NCBI RefSeq assembly: GCF_025665335.1
Contig: NZ_CP106869.1
Location: 3,188,501 to 3,252,500 of the forward strand
From: Xanthomonas sp. AM6
GTDB lineage: Bacteria > Pseudomonadota > Gammaproteobacteria > Xanthomonadales > Xanthomonadaceae
DNA: 64,000 bases
Direction of reading: 5' to 3'
Shown here one piece after another: positions 34,092-42,489 of this stretch (its first letter is position 1; each line of letters begins with the position of its first letter). A program made the position numbers and the translations under genes. The notes below the pieces were generated by a model. That model did no database searches. It was not told the origin of the DNA and worked only from the letters and a program-made list of their open reading frames with translations.

Positions 34092-35450
34092 ATGAGACTC
34101 GGCATCGATTTCGGCACCAGCAATTCCGCCGCCGCCGCGGTCGTCGACGGCCGCGTGGTGCCGATCGCCTTCGGCGACCAGCACCAGTTCCGCACCACGG
34201 TGTACTTCCCCGACGTGATGCGCGACCCGGCCGATTTCGAGCTGACCCCGGTGCTGGAGCGGCAGGTGGACGAGCTGATCGAGGCCGGCCGCCGCGATGC
34301 GGCCGCCGCCGGCCGCGAGCGCAGCCGCGACGAACTGCGCCGCGACGCGATCCGCGTGGTGCGCCGGCAATGGATGGAAGCGCAGATGCGCGAGCCGCGC
34401 AGTTCCGCGGCGCTGCTGCAGAACGCGGTGTACGGCGACGCGGCGCTGGATGCGTATTTCCTCGAAGGCGAAGGCAGCCTGGTGCAGAGCCCGAAATCGA
34501 TGCTCGGCTACAACCTGCACCCGCGCGCCAGGCAGACCATCACCGGCATCGCCACCCACATCCTCGAACACATCCGCCTGACCGCCTCGCAGCAGCTCGG
34601 CCAGCAGGTGCGCAGCGCGCTGCTCGGGCGCCCGGTGCAGTTCCGCAGCTCGATCGGCGAGGCCGGCAACGCGCAGGCGCTGGAGATCCTGCACAGCGCC
34701 GCGCTCGCCGCCGGCTTCGACGACATCGCATTCCTGGAAGAACCCGCCGCCGCGGCGATGCACTACCACGCCAACAGCCGCGAGCGCCACGACGCGGTGG
34801 TGGTGGACATCGGCGGCGGCACCACCGACATCGCCCACGCCAGCGTCGGCGGCGACGGCGCGCCGGACGTGCACCGCGCCTGGGGCATCGCCCGCGGCGG
34901 CACCGACATCGACCTGGCGCTGAGCCTGACCGGCTACATGCCGCTGTTCGGCCGCGGCAGCACGCGCGTGCCGGCGCACCACTACGTCGAGGCGGCGATG
35001 GTGCAGGACACCACCCGCCAGCGCGATTTCCGCCAGCACCGCTACGACGAGGTGCCGCGCCCGTACGACACGCGCCTGCAGGCGCTGCAGGACACCGGCA
35101 ACACCGCGCGCCTGTACCGCGCGGTGGAACGCAGCAAGATCGGCCTCAGCGACAGCGCGCAGCACGAGGAGGCGCTGGACTACATCGAGGCCGGGCTGCA
35201 GGTGCGCATCCACGCCGAACAGCTGACCCACGCCGCGCGCAGCTACCTGGACGCGCTCGGCGAACTGCTCGCGCAGGTCCGCAGCGACATCGGCCACGAC
35301 CCGGCGGCGGTGTTCCTGACCGGCGGCATGTCGCGCGCCGGCTACATCCGGCAGGTGGTCGCCGCCGCGTTCGCGCAGGCGCGGCTGGTGCATGGCGATC
35401 CTTCGTTCGGCGTGGTCCAGGGCCTGGCCCTGGCCGCCGCGCAGCGCTGA
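34092..35450 (+). CDS. yegD: Hsp70-family protein, YegD type
   Basis: A 452-residue actin-fold ATPase like Escherichia coli YegD, a DnaK relative without the substrate-binding half. It has the phosphate-1 loop G-I-D-F-G-T-S-N-S, the phosphate-2 motif V-V-D-I-G-G-G-T-T-D-I and the adenosine motif F-L-T-G-G-M-S-R-A. E-E-P-A-A-A-A-M is also typical. The ATG at 34092 starts right at the fold. Its role is not established; the absence of a C-terminal peptide-binding domain argues against ordinary chaperone activity. Confidence 0.93.
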   Translation: MRLGIDFGTSNSAAAAVVDGRVVPIAFGDQHQFRTTVYFPDVMRDPADFELTPVLERQVDELIEAGRRDAAAAGRERSRDELRRDAIRVVRRQWMEAQMREPRSSAALLQNAVYGDAALDAYFLEGEGSLVQSPKSMLGYNLHPRARQTITGIATHILEHIRLTASQQLGQQVRSALLGRPVQFRSSIGEAGNAQALEILHSAALAAGFDDIAFLEEPAAAAMHYHANSRERHDAVVVDIGGGTTDIAHASVGGDGAPDVHRAWGIARGGTDIDLALSLTGYMPLFGRGSTRVPAHHYVEAAMVQDTTRQRDFRQHRYDEVPRPYDTRLQALQDTGNTARLYRAVERSKIGLSDSAQHEEALDYIEAGLQVRIHAEQLTHAARSYLDALGELLAQVRSDIGHDPAAVFLTGGMSRAGYIRQVVAAAFAQARLVHGDPSFGVVQGLALAAAQR

Positions 35451-35878
35451 ACGACGCCGCGCGGCGCGGCGCACTGCACGGCCTGGCGCTTCGCACGCGC
35501 AGCCCTCACCCACGCTGCGGCCATGGCGCCGAGGCGATCGCGGCATGACCGCGTTTTCATGACCGCGTTTGTAGGAGCGGCTTCAGCCGCGACCGGGCAT
35601 TCCCGGTAACGCCCGGTCGCGGCTGAAGCCGCTCCTACAAAAAGCAGCGAGCGACCGATCCGCTTGCGCCGATCGCAATGGTGGCCCGCATGCAGGCGTA
35701 CTAACCGCTAGCGCAGCTGCCGTTCATACGCAAGAGGCGCGACTGGCGTAGTATGCGCGGTCACGCTTCAGCGTCACGTTGCTACACGCGTCTCGTCCGG
35801 CCGTTTCTGTCGCCCGACTCGCTCCTCTTCTCGCGCCAGCCTCCGTCCCGCTCCGGGCCGGATCCACCGGGAGCGCCT
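35451..35878. other. Intergenic region holding a long hairpin repeat
   Basis: 428 bases between yegD and the methyltransferase. It contains the palindromic element at 35568-35641 and then about 240 bases without a recognisable frame. A TAGTAT at 35746 resembles a -10 box but has no good partner at -35. Confidence 0.5.
35568..35641. repeat. Perfect 31-bp inverted repeat (paired palindromic elements)
   Basis: The left arm (35568-35598) begins TTTGTAGGAGCGGCTTCAGC and the right arm (35611-35641) is its exact complement, ending GCTCCTACAAA. The loop is 12 bases. Each arm is also partly palindromic (GCGGCTTCAGCCGC). This is the same element family as the tandem array at 62259-62999, here as one head-to-head pair. 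On either strand it would form a very stable hairpin followed by A or T residues, so it might act as a two-way terminator or mRNA stabiliser. Confidence 0.9.
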
Positions 35879-36559
35879 GTGTCCGGCTACGCCACCCAGA
35901 TTCAAACGCTCAACCTGGGCGGCCAGGACTATCGCATCCGTTCGCTGCTCGACACCCAGCAGTTCTCCGATCCCGACGCGCTGGCCGAAGACGCCGGCAT
36001 CTCTTCGGCGCAGTGGAGCCTGTTCGGCAACGTGTGGCCGGCCGGGCGCCTGCTCGCCGAAGCGATGGCGGTGTACGACGTCGCCGGCAAGCGCATTCTG
36101 GAGATCGGCTGCGGCCTCGGCCTGGCCAGCCTGGTGCTGCGCCACCGCGGCGCCGACATCGTCGCCAGCGACCGCCACCCGCTGACCGAGGTGTTCCTGG
36201 CCTACAACGCCGCGCTCAACGACATGCCCGCCGTGCCGTACCGCCGCCTGGACTGGGACCAGCCCAATCCCGACCTGGGCCGTTTCGACATGATCATCGG
36301 CAGCGACGTGCTGTACGAGCACCAGCATCCGACCATGCTCGCCGACCTGCTGGCGCGGCATGCGACGCCGAGCGCGGACGTGCTGATCGCCGATCCTGGC
36401 CGCGGCAACAGCGCCGCGCTGACCCGCGCGCTGGCCACGCAGGGCTACACGCTCAGCGAACAGCGCGAACTGCAGCTGAGTCCCGGCGATCTGCCGCCGC
36501 ACCGCGGCCGCGTGCTGCGCTATCGGCGCGACGCCGCGCCGACCGGCGGCAACGCTTGA
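35879..36559 (+). CDS. Class I SAM-dependent methyltransferase (Methyltransf_16-like)
   Basis: A 226-residue methyltransferase. Motif I is clear (R-I-L-E-I-G-C-G-L-G-L-A-S-L-V), followed by the acidic V-A-S-D-R-H-P and the later F-D-M-I-I-G-S-D-V-L-Y-E, which is characteristic of the protein-lysine methyltransferase group Methyltransf_16. A GTG at 35879 with GGGAG before it is preferred; an ATG at 35753 would add 42 residues of unusual composition. The stop overlaps the TTG start of the YkgJ gene. The methylated substrate is unknown. Confidence 0.85.
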   Translation: MSGYATQIQTLNLGGQDYRIRSLLDTQQFSDPDALAEDAGISSAQWSLFGNVWPAGRLLAEAMAVYDVAGKRILEIGCGLGLASLVLRHRGADIVASDRHPLTEVFLAYNAALNDMPAVPYRRLDWDQPNPDLGRFDMIIGSDVLYEHQHPTMLADLLARHATPSADVLIADPGRGNSAALTRALATQGYTLSEQRELQLSPGDLPPHRGRVLRYRRDAAPTGGNA

Positions 36560-36888
36560 GCGCGCAACCCGCAACCCGCGCGCCGGCCGAGAAATCCGTC
36601 GCCTGCGATCGCTGCGACGCGATCTGCTGCCGCCTGACCGTGCTGCTGATGCCCGAGGACAAGGTGCCCGAGCACCTCACCGAGCACACCGAGCAGGGCC
36701 TGCACGTGATGGCGCGCGACGAGGACGGCTGGTGCGTGGCGGTGGACAGCAAGCGCATGTGCTGCTCGATCTACGAACAGCGCCCGGCGATCTGCCGCAA
36801 GTTCACGATGGCCGGCCCGTATTGCCGCGACATCCGCCGCATCCACAACGACCAGTTGGCGCGCGGCATTCCCCTGACGATGTACTGA
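36556..36888 (+). CDS. YkgJ-family cysteine cluster protein with TTG start
   Basis: A 110-residue protein with C-D-R-C-D-A-I-C-C near residue 17 and a second cluster (M-C-C-S-I-Y-E-Q-R-P-A-I-C-R-K-F), the YkgJ arrangement that is thought to bind zinc or an iron-sulfur cluster. No ATG or GTG is available before the first Cys cluster. TTG at 36556 overlaps the methyltransferase stop (TTGA) and gives a coupled start, S-A-Q-P-A-T-R. The gene is easily missed when only ATG or GTG starts are allowed. The function is unknown. Confidence 0.85.
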   Translation: MSAQPATRAPAEKSVACDRCDAICCRLTVLLMPEDKVPEHLTEHTEQGLHVMARDEDGWCVAVDSKRMCCSIYEQRPAICRKFTMAGPYCRDIRRIHNDQLARGIPLTMY

Positions 36889-36904
36889 CTCCAGGAGATC
36901 CACC

Positions 36905-37105
36905 ATGGCACGTCCCACCAGCAAGACCCCGCCCCCGACCGCCAAGACCGCCCGCAGCGGCGCCGGCGGCGACAAGGCGCAGAAAGGCCTCAGCCGCGAG
37001 CGCATCGAGGCCGACATGGCCGCGTTCCGCAAGGCCGGCGGCCGCGTCGAGGTGCTCGGCACCACCCGCGTGCTGAAGAAGGTCGACGAGGCCGAAGCCG
37101 GCTGA
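36905..37105 (+). CDS. Small basic hypothetical protein
   Basis: A 66-residue, Lys/Arg- and Ala-rich protein. Residues 1-28 are disordered (T-S-K-T-P-P-P-T-A-K-T). Residues 29-60 look folded (S-R-E-R-I-E-A-D-M-A-A-F-R-K-A-G-G-R-V-E-V-L). It has a strong ribosome site (CCAGGAGATCC) and follows the YkgJ gene by 16 bases, so it is probably the third gene of that operon. No known domain is recognised. Confidence 0.72.
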   Translation: MARPTSKTPPPTAKTARSGAGGDKAQKGLSRERIEADMAAFRKAGGRVEVLGTTRVLKKVDEAEAG

Positions 37106-37137
37106 GTCCGCGCCGCGGGCACCGCCCGCCGCGATGT

Positions 37138-37159
37138 CGGCGCCGTCTTCACGGCGCCG
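37138..37159 (+). terminator. Hairpin after the small basic protein gene
   Basis: Stem CGGCGCCGT / ACGGCGCCG with a CTTC loop, 32 bases after the stop at 37105 and before the EAL gene. No T-run follows, so function as a terminator is uncertain. Confidence 0.35.
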
Positions 37160-37197
37160 GCCGATACTCTCACTACTTCCTGCGGCAGACGCACGGC

Positions 37198-37995
37198 ATG
37201 CTCCTGCGATCCCTCACCGCCGAACTGGGCCAGCCGGCTTGCGGCCACTGCCGCGACGGCGAACTGCTCGACTTCGGCATCCGCATGGCGTTCCAGCCGA
37301 TCGTCGATGCCGACGCGCGCGCGATCTACGCCTACGAGGCGCTGGTGCGCGGCGAGGACGGCAGCGGCGCGGCCGCGGTGCTGGCGCGGGTCCGCCCGCA
37401 GCAGCTGTACCGCTTCGACCAGACCTGCCGGGTGCAGGCGATCGCCACCGCCGCGCGCCTGGGGCTGCGCACCCGGCTATCGATCAACTTCATTCCCAAC
37501 GCGGTCTACGAACCGGCGGCCTGCATCCGCCTGACCCTGCTTGCGGCCGAACGCTACGGCGTGCCGTCCGGCGCGCTGATCTTCGAGATGAGCGAGTCCG
37601 AACGCATCCGCGACCTGCCCAAGGTGGTGCGGATCCTGCACGACTACGCCCAGCGCGGGTTCCTGACCGCGATCGACGATTTCGGCGCCGGCTACTCCGG
37701 ACTCACCCTGCTCGCCGAGTTCCAGCCGCACCTGCTCAAGCTGGACATGGCCCTGGTCCGCGGCATCGACGCCAGCGCGGCGCGGCGGAACATCGTCGCC
37801 GGCGTCGTCGGCATCGCCGCGGCCCTGGGCTGCAGGGTGCTCGCCGAAGGCGTGGAGACGCCGGCCGAATACCGCACGCTGCGCGCGCTGGGCATCGGCC
37901 TGTACCAGGGCTTCCTGTTCGCGATGCCGGCGCTGGAGGCGTTGCCGCAGATCCCCGACGAACGCTGGGACAGCGTGGAACAGGCCGCCTGCTGA
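37198..37995 (+). CDS. EAL-domain c-di-GMP phosphodiesterase
   Basis: A 265-residue stand-alone EAL protein. All residues normally needed are present: E47-A-L, N97, E130, the D160-D161 pair in I-D-D-F-G-A-G-Y-S, K181, E217/E220 in A-E-G-V-E-T and Q237. It should hydrolyse c-di-GMP. The first 25 residues contain C-G-H-C-R-D-G, a C-x2-C pair that is not part of the fold and may sense redox state or bind metal. There are no membrane helices or GGDEF partner. It is a single-gene unit. Confidence 0.93.
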   Translation: MLLRSLTAELGQPACGHCRDGELLDFGIRMAFQPIVDADARAIYAYEALVRGEDGSGAAAVLARVRPQQLYRFDQTCRVQAIATAARLGLRTRLSINFIPNAVYEPAACIRLTLLAAERYGVPSGALIFEMSESERIRDLPKVVRILHDYAQRGFLTAIDDFGAGYSGLTLLAEFQPHLLKLDMALVRGIDASAARRNIVAGVVGIAAALGCRVLAEGVETPAEYRTLRALGIGLYQGFLFAMPALEALPQIPDERWDSVEQAAC

Positions 37996-38122
37996 GCCCG
38001 GTGCGGCAGCCGCGTGCGCGATGAAGCGGCGGCAATGACGGTCGGCTTCGCCGCGCCGGCGCACTTGCCCGGCGCGGCGACGATTGCGACCATCGCGCCT
38101 CCCCCGCACGCCGAAACCGCCG

Positions 38123-38701
38123 ATGTCCTCGTTCCACGCCATGCTGCCGCCCTGGGTCCACCGCTGGCTCGATCTGATCGTGCCGGGCGCGCAGGTCGCG
38201 CTGATCGTGCTTGCCGCCTGGCTGCTGCGCACGCTGCTGCGGCGGCTGATCCGGCGCCTTGGCGAGCGCTACGCCTTGCCGCCGGAGCTGGTGATGATGG
38301 CGCGCCGCGGCAGCGGCTTCGTCATCTACACCGCCGCGCTGCTGTCGATCCTGGACCGGCTCGGCGTGTCCGGCACGGTGCTGTGGACCGCGTTCACCGG
38401 TTTCGCCGCCGTCGCCGCAGTGGCGTTCTTCGCGGCCTGGAGCGTGTTGTCCAACATCTTCTGCGCGCTGCTGATCTTCACCACCCGGCCGTTCCGCCTG
38501 CACGACCACATCGAACTGCTCGAGAACGGCGAAAAACCCGGGCTCAAGGGCCAGGTGATCGACATCAACCTGATCTACACCACGCTGCACGAGAACCGCG
38601 GCGACGAGCGCGACAGCGTGCTGCAGATTCCCAACAGCCTGTTCTTCCAGCGCAGCACGCGGCGCTGGCGCGGCCATCCGGTGCCGCCGGGGCTCGGCTA
38701 G
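38123..38701 (+). CDS. Small MscS-type mechanosensitive channel protein
   Basis: A 192-residue membrane protein. Three helices precede the MscS pore-like segment (F-A-A-V-A-A-V-A-F-F-A-A-W-S-V-L-S-N-I-F-C-A-L-L-I), and a beta domain follows (R-P-F-R-L-H-D-H-I-E-L-L, then Q-I-P-N-S-L-F-F-Q-R). Compared with Escherichia coli MscS (286 residues) it ends right after the beta domain, lacking the alpha/beta cage. Such short forms exist in many bacteria. The ATG at 38123 is used; an earlier ATG at 38084 adds a Pro-rich tail. Confidence 0.87.
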   Translation: MSSFHAMLPPWVHRWLDLIVPGAQVALIVLAAWLLRTLLRRLIRRLGERYALPPELVMMARRGSGFVIYTAALLSILDRLGVSGTVLWTAFTGFAAVAAVAFFAAWSVLSNIFCALLIFTTRPFRLHDHIELLENGEKPGLKGQVIDINLIYTTLHENRGDERDSVLQIPNSLFFQRSTRRWRGHPVPPGLG

Positions 38702-38818
38702 GACCGGCGCGCGAGAAGCGCACGCCCTAACAAGACACTGATCGCGCCCACGCTATCGTGCCCGGTCCGTCCGCCGCCACCATGCGGCGCGCGCCCTCCC
38801 CTGTCGACAAGGTGCCCC

Positions 38819-39091
38819 ATGGAACAACCCGTCCATCCGTTTGCCGAGCTGTTCGCCCAGTTGGGCCTGCCCGCGTCCGAAACCGAGATCCGCCAGTTCA
38901 TTGCCCGCCATTCGCCGTTGCCGGACACCATGCGGCTGGAAGAGGCGCCGTTCTGGACCCCGGCGCAGGCGCAGCTGCTGCGCGAGGAACGCCTGGACGA
39001 TGCCGACTGGGCGATGGTGGTCGACCAGCTCAACATCGCCCTGCACTCGCGGCCGGTGCCGCCGGTCAGCAGCGCCGCCAACGACGACTGA
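38819..39091 (+). CDS. DUF2789 protein
   Basis: A 90-residue soluble protein that matches the DUF2789 family from its first residues (H-P-F-A-E-L-F-A-Q-L-G-L-P) to E-A-P-F-W-T-P-A-Q-A-Q-L-L-R-E and D-A-D-W-A-M-V-V-D-Q-L-N. A small helical protein of unknown role. It is a single-gene unit. Confidence 0.9.
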   Translation: MEQPVHPFAELFAQLGLPASETEIRQFIARHSPLPDTMRLEEAPFWTPAQAQLLREERLDDADWAMVVDQLNIALHSRPVPPVSSAANDD

Positions 39092-39265
39092 GCGCCGGGA
39101 CGCGCCATCATCCCGGGGTAGGATCGCGCCACGATTGCGCGTGCACTAAGGCACGAGGGAAACGCGTAGGTCCGCGCGTCGTCACAGCGCCGCGCGCGCG
39201 CAGGAACGGCCTCGCGCGTCGGGCCGTCAGGCCCGTGCGACGTACCCGGCAACGGTCGTCCCGCC

Positions 39266-39532
39266 CTAGCGCAGCTGGCTGTCCTTGCTGCCGCGGCGGT
39301 TGTAGCCGCTGTGCTCGTGCTGCTCGCGGTCCTGCGCTTCCTGGCAGGCCACGCACAGGCGCACGCCGGGAACCGCCTTGCGTCGCGCCTCGGGAATCGG
39401 CGCATCGCAGTCCTCGCACCGGTGCAGGCTCGGGCCCTGCGGCAACTGGCTGCGCGCACGCTTGATCGCATCTTCGACGGTGGCGTCGATCTGGTCCTGC
39501 ACCGCCCCGTCGTTTGCCCATCCGGTCGCCAT
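39266..39532 (-). CDS. DksA/TraR-type C4 zinc-finger protein
   Basis: An 88-residue protein with the DksA/TraR zinc finger (H-R-C-E-D-C-D-A-P-I-P, then V-R-L-C-V-A-C-Q-E) after a short helical start. It resembles Escherichia coli YbiI. These proteins can enter the RNA polymerase secondary channel, but such a short form may not reach the active site. The tail is charged. It is flanked by spacer with extragenic repeats. Confidence 0.9.
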   Translation of the reverse strand: MATGWANDGAVQDQIDATVEDAIKRARSQLPQGPSLHRCEDCDAPIPEARRKAVPGVRLCVACQEAQDREQHEHSGYNRRGSKDSQLR

Positions 39533-39630
39533 CGGCGTCTCCGCTTATTGCCTGTCCTGGATGATGCGGCCGTTGCCGGCCGATGCAATGAAGGACGGCT
39601 TCACATTGCCGATGCGTTCAGGGCGCTGGG

Positions 39631-39668
39631 CCGGGATTCGGGATTCGGGATTCGGGATTCGGGATTGG
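39631..39668. repeat. GGGATTCGGGATT-type repeat, four to five tandem units
   Basis: CCGGGATTCGGGATTCGGGA and on: a clean tandem run with a 7-base period. Its inverted partner is at 39733-39761, so together they bracket a 65-base spacer between the zinc-finger and LysR genes. Confidence 0.8.
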
Positions 39669-39732
39669 CAATCGCGCCGCGCGGATGCCGGGAAACGCGT
39701 GCTCGCTTTGTGTTTCCGTCGCCACGACCGCA

Positions 39733-39761
39733 ACTCCCGAATCCCCAATCCCGAATCCCGG
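39733..39761. repeat. Inverted partner of the tandem repeat
   Basis: AACTCCCGAATCCCCAATCC continuing to CCGG, just before the LysR stop codon at 39767. It is complementary to 39631-39668 and could form a long stem with it. Confidence 0.75.
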
Positions 39762-39766
39762 CCCCA

Positions 39767-40672
39767 CTAGGGGCCCGCCAGAAACGCCTGCAACCGGGGC
39801 ACCACGAAATCCAGGAACACGCGCACGCGCTGCGGCAGGCGCGGGCCGCCGCGATAGAGCGCGTGGATCTCCTCGGTATCGCCCTCCACCGCCTCGCGCA
39901 GCACTTCCACCAGGCGGCCGGCGGCCAGATCGGCGCGCACGTGGTAGTCGCCCAGCCGCGCCAGGCCGATACCGGCCACGGCCATGCGCCGCACCGTTTC
40001 GCCGTTGTTGGCGAGCAGCGCGCCCTGCACCGTGCGATCGACGATGCGGCCGCTGTGCGCGAGCGGCCACACCGGCGCGGCGCGGCGGAAGTTGAAGCCC
40101 AGACAGCTGTGCCGCGACAGGTCGTCGATGCTGCGCGGCGTGCCGTGGCGCGCCAGATACGCCGGCGCGGCGACGATCTTGCGGCGCGCCACGCCGACCG
40201 ATCGCGCCATCATGCTCGAATCCTGCAGGGCGCCGACCCGGAACGCGACGTCGGTGCGGTCCAGGTACAGATCGACCATCTCGTCGGACAGCGAAAGATC
40301 GACCACGATCTGCGGATGCGCCTGCCAGAACGCGGGCAGCACCGGCTCCAGGCCGAGGATGCCGAACGCCACCGACGCGTTGACCCGCACGCTGCCGCCG
40401 GCGCTGGCCGCGCCACGCCCCAGATCGCGCTCCACATCGTCGAGTTCGGCGAGCAGCGACAGGCTGCGCTCGTAGTAGACCTGGCCCTCGGCGGTCAGCG
40501 ACAGACGCCGCGTCGACCGCTCCAGCAGGCGCACGCCCAGGCGGGTCTCGACCCGGCCGATCAGCTTGCTGACCGTGGACGGGGTCATGCGCAGCAGGCG
40601 CGCGGCGGCCGAAAAGCTGCCCGCTTCCACCACCCGCAGGAACACCTGCATTTCGCCAACCCGATTGTCCAT
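39767..40672 (-). CDS. LysR-family transcriptional regulator
   Basis: A 301-residue LTTR. The helix-turn-helix is F-S-A-A-A-R-L-L-R-M-T-P-S-T-V-S-K-L-I-G near residues 20-39, and the effector domain carries V-R-V-N-A-S-V-A-F-G and G-I-G-L-A-R-L-G-D-Y-H-V. The start at 40672 gives M-D-N-R-V-G-E-M-Q-V-F. It is divergent from the SDR gene with 239 bases between starts, so it probably controls it. Confidence 0.93.
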   Translation of the reverse strand: MDNRVGEMQVFLRVVEAGSFSAAARLLRMTPSTVSKLIGRVETRLGVRLLERSTRRLSLTAEGQVYYERSLSLLAELDDVERDLGRGAASAGGSVRVNASVAFGILGLEPVLPAFWQAHPQIVVDLSLSDEMVDLYLDRTDVAFRVGALQDSSMMARSVGVARRKIVAAPAYLARHGTPRSIDDLSRHSCLGFNFRRAAPVWPLAHSGRIVDRTVQGALLANNGETVRRMAVAGIGLARLGDYHVRADLAAGRLVEVLREAVEGDTEEIHALYRGGPRLPQRVRVFLDFVVPRLQAFLAGP

Positions 40673-40911
40673 TGCACCGACCTGTGAATCCGCTTCACAG
40701 ATCATATGCGGGCGCGGCCGATTATCAAACGCGCCGCTGCGGCCTATCGTGGCCCGTAGCGAGCGGCGTGACGCGCACTGCCATGGCCGCCAGTGGTCGT
40801 CGGGCCGTCCCGACCGCTGCGCGCGGCACCCCGTCGCGTGCGCACCGCCCATCCCGCCCGACTGCGGCCCCGTCGCACTGCTCCCTCTCCCACTCACCGA
40901 AGGAAGACCCC

Positions 40912-41691
40912 ATGGATCTGCAACTCGACGGCAAGACCGTCCTCGTCACCGGCGCGACCGCCGGCATCGGCCTGGCCATCGCCCGCACGCTCGCCGCCGA
41001 AGGCGCCGAGGTGATCATCTGCGGCCGCAACCAGGCCAACCTGGACGCCGCCGCCGGCACGATCGGCGGCAAGGTGCGCAGCGTGCTGGCCGATCCGGCG
41101 ACCGCGCAGGGCGCCCAGGCGCTCGTCGCCGCGGTGCCACAGGTCGATGTGCTGGTCAACAACCTGGGCATCTACGAGTCCAAGGAATTCGGCGCGATCA
41201 GCGACGCGGACTGGATGCGCTTCTTCGAGATCAACGTGCTCAGCGGCGCGCGCCTGGCCCGGCACTACCTGCCCGGCATGCTGGCGCGCGACTGGGGCCG
41301 GATCATCTTCATCTCCAGCGAGAGCGCGGTGCTGGTCCCGCCCAACATGATCCACTACGGCATGACCAAGACCGCGCAGCTGGCGATCTCGCGCGGCCTG
41401 GCGGCCACGACCAAGGGCACCCGCGTCACCGTCAACGCGGTGCTGCCCGGCACCACGCGCTCGGCCGGCATCGAGGACTTCATGCGCAGCGTCGCCAGCG
41501 ATCCGGACATGCCGCCGGCGGACATGGAGCGCGAGTATTTCGCCAAGGAACGCGGCAGCTCGCTGATCCAGCGCATGATCGAACCCGAAGAGGTCGCCAG
41601 CCTGGTCGCCTACGTGGCCAGCCCGCTGTCGGCGGCGACCAACGGCGCGGCGCTGCGCGTGGACGGCGGCATCACCCCGACCATCGTGTGA
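40912..41691 (+). CDS. Short-chain dehydrogenase/reductase
   Basis: A 259-residue NAD(P)-dependent oxidoreductase of the classical SDR type: T-G-A-T-A-G-I-G at residues 13-20, N-N-L-G near 81, catalytic Ser around 135-136 (I-S-S-E-S) and Y149-G-M-T-K153. The C-terminal D-G-G-I-T-P-T is usual. The start at 40912 follows AAGGAAGAC. LysR-SDR divergons are common, and a substrate cannot be named. Confidence 0.93.
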   Translation: MDLQLDGKTVLVTGATAGIGLAIARTLAAEGAEVIICGRNQANLDAAAGTIGGKVRSVLADPATAQGAQALVAAVPQVDVLVNNLGIYESKEFGAISDADWMRFFEINVLSGARLARHYLPGMLARDWGRIIFISSESAVLVPPNMIHYGMTKTAQLAISRGLAATTKGTRVTVNAVLPGTTRSAGIEDFMRSVASDPDMPPADMEREYFAKERGSSLIQRMIEPEEVASLVAYVASPLSAATNGAALRVDGGITPTIV

Positions 41692-41849
41692 GGCGCGGCG
41701 CGCGCAGAGGCAACGGACCGGTCGCGCATCGGCACGGCGTACGCAGGCGCTGGCCGATGCGCTGCGTGCGGTCGTCGCGCACGTGTGTCCACGCGCACCG
41801 TGGCCCGCGCTTCGCGCACGCCGCGGTGACGGGCGCGGCGATGCCGCGG

Positions 41850-42386
41850 CTACCAGATCAGATCGTCCGGCACCTGGAAGCGGCTGTAGTACGCGTCGTC
41901 CTCGTCGCCGGCGGCCGGCGCGGCGCGGGTGGTGTCGAGCACGATCGCCGCAGGATCGCGGCTGGCCACTTTCTCCACCACCGCGCGCGGGATCGGCGCA
42001 TAGCCGGCGTCCAGCCGCGCGATCACCACCGCACCGCTGATCAGCTGCGCGCGCAGCGCCGCATCCACCCGCAAGCGCTGGATCCTGCCGGCATCGGTGA
42101 AGTGGTAGTCGATCTCGCCATCGGCCTTGAGCTTGTGGCTGTCGATGAGTTGCCGCGCCTGTACGCGCTGCTCCTGCGCGCGCGCCTGCGCGTTGCGCTC
42201 GGCGGCCAGCGCGCGGTCGCGCTCCACCCGCTCCAGCCGCAGCCGCTCGCTCTCCAGCTGCTCGGCGCTGGGCGGCGGCGGCGCCTTGCCGTGGCGCGCC
42301 TTGGCCTGCTCGCGCGCGACCTGCGCCACCTGGTTCTTCTTCACCAGGCCGGCCTTGAGCAGCTGTTCCTGCAGGGGATTGCGCAT
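41850..42386 (-). CDS. DUF2058 nucleoid-type protein (YaiL-like)
   Basis: A 178-residue protein of the DUF2058 family. N-L-Q/N-P-L-Q-E-Q-L-L-K-A-G-L-V opens it, then a long charged coiled-coil-like region (residues 20-85) and a small globular end (I-D-Y-H-F-T-D-A-G-R-I-Q-R-L) follow. The family has been called nucleoprotein or polysaccharide-related without proof. It is divergent from the YgjP-like gene, with about 100 bases between starts. Confidence 0.88.
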   Translation of the reverse strand: MRNPLQEQLLKAGLVKKNQVAQVAREQAKARHGKAPPPPSAEQLESERLRLERVERDRALAAERNAQARAQEQRVQARQLIDSHKLKADGEIDYHFTDAGRIQRLRVDAALRAQLISGAVVIARLDAGYAPIPRAVVEKVASRDPAAIVLDTTRAAPAAGDEDDAYYSRFQVPDDLIW

Positions 42387-42489
42387 CGGGAAAATCCGGT
42401 CGATCCAGGACGTTGGCCGGCATCATACCCGCTGCCGCCGCGGCCCGGCGTGGCCGCGCGAGGGCACCGCGGCGCGCTATCGTAGCGCC

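Noticed and set aside
35753-35878. Upstream ATG extension of the methyltransferase
   Set aside because: The added 42 residues do not match the family, and GTG at 35879 has a good ribosome site.
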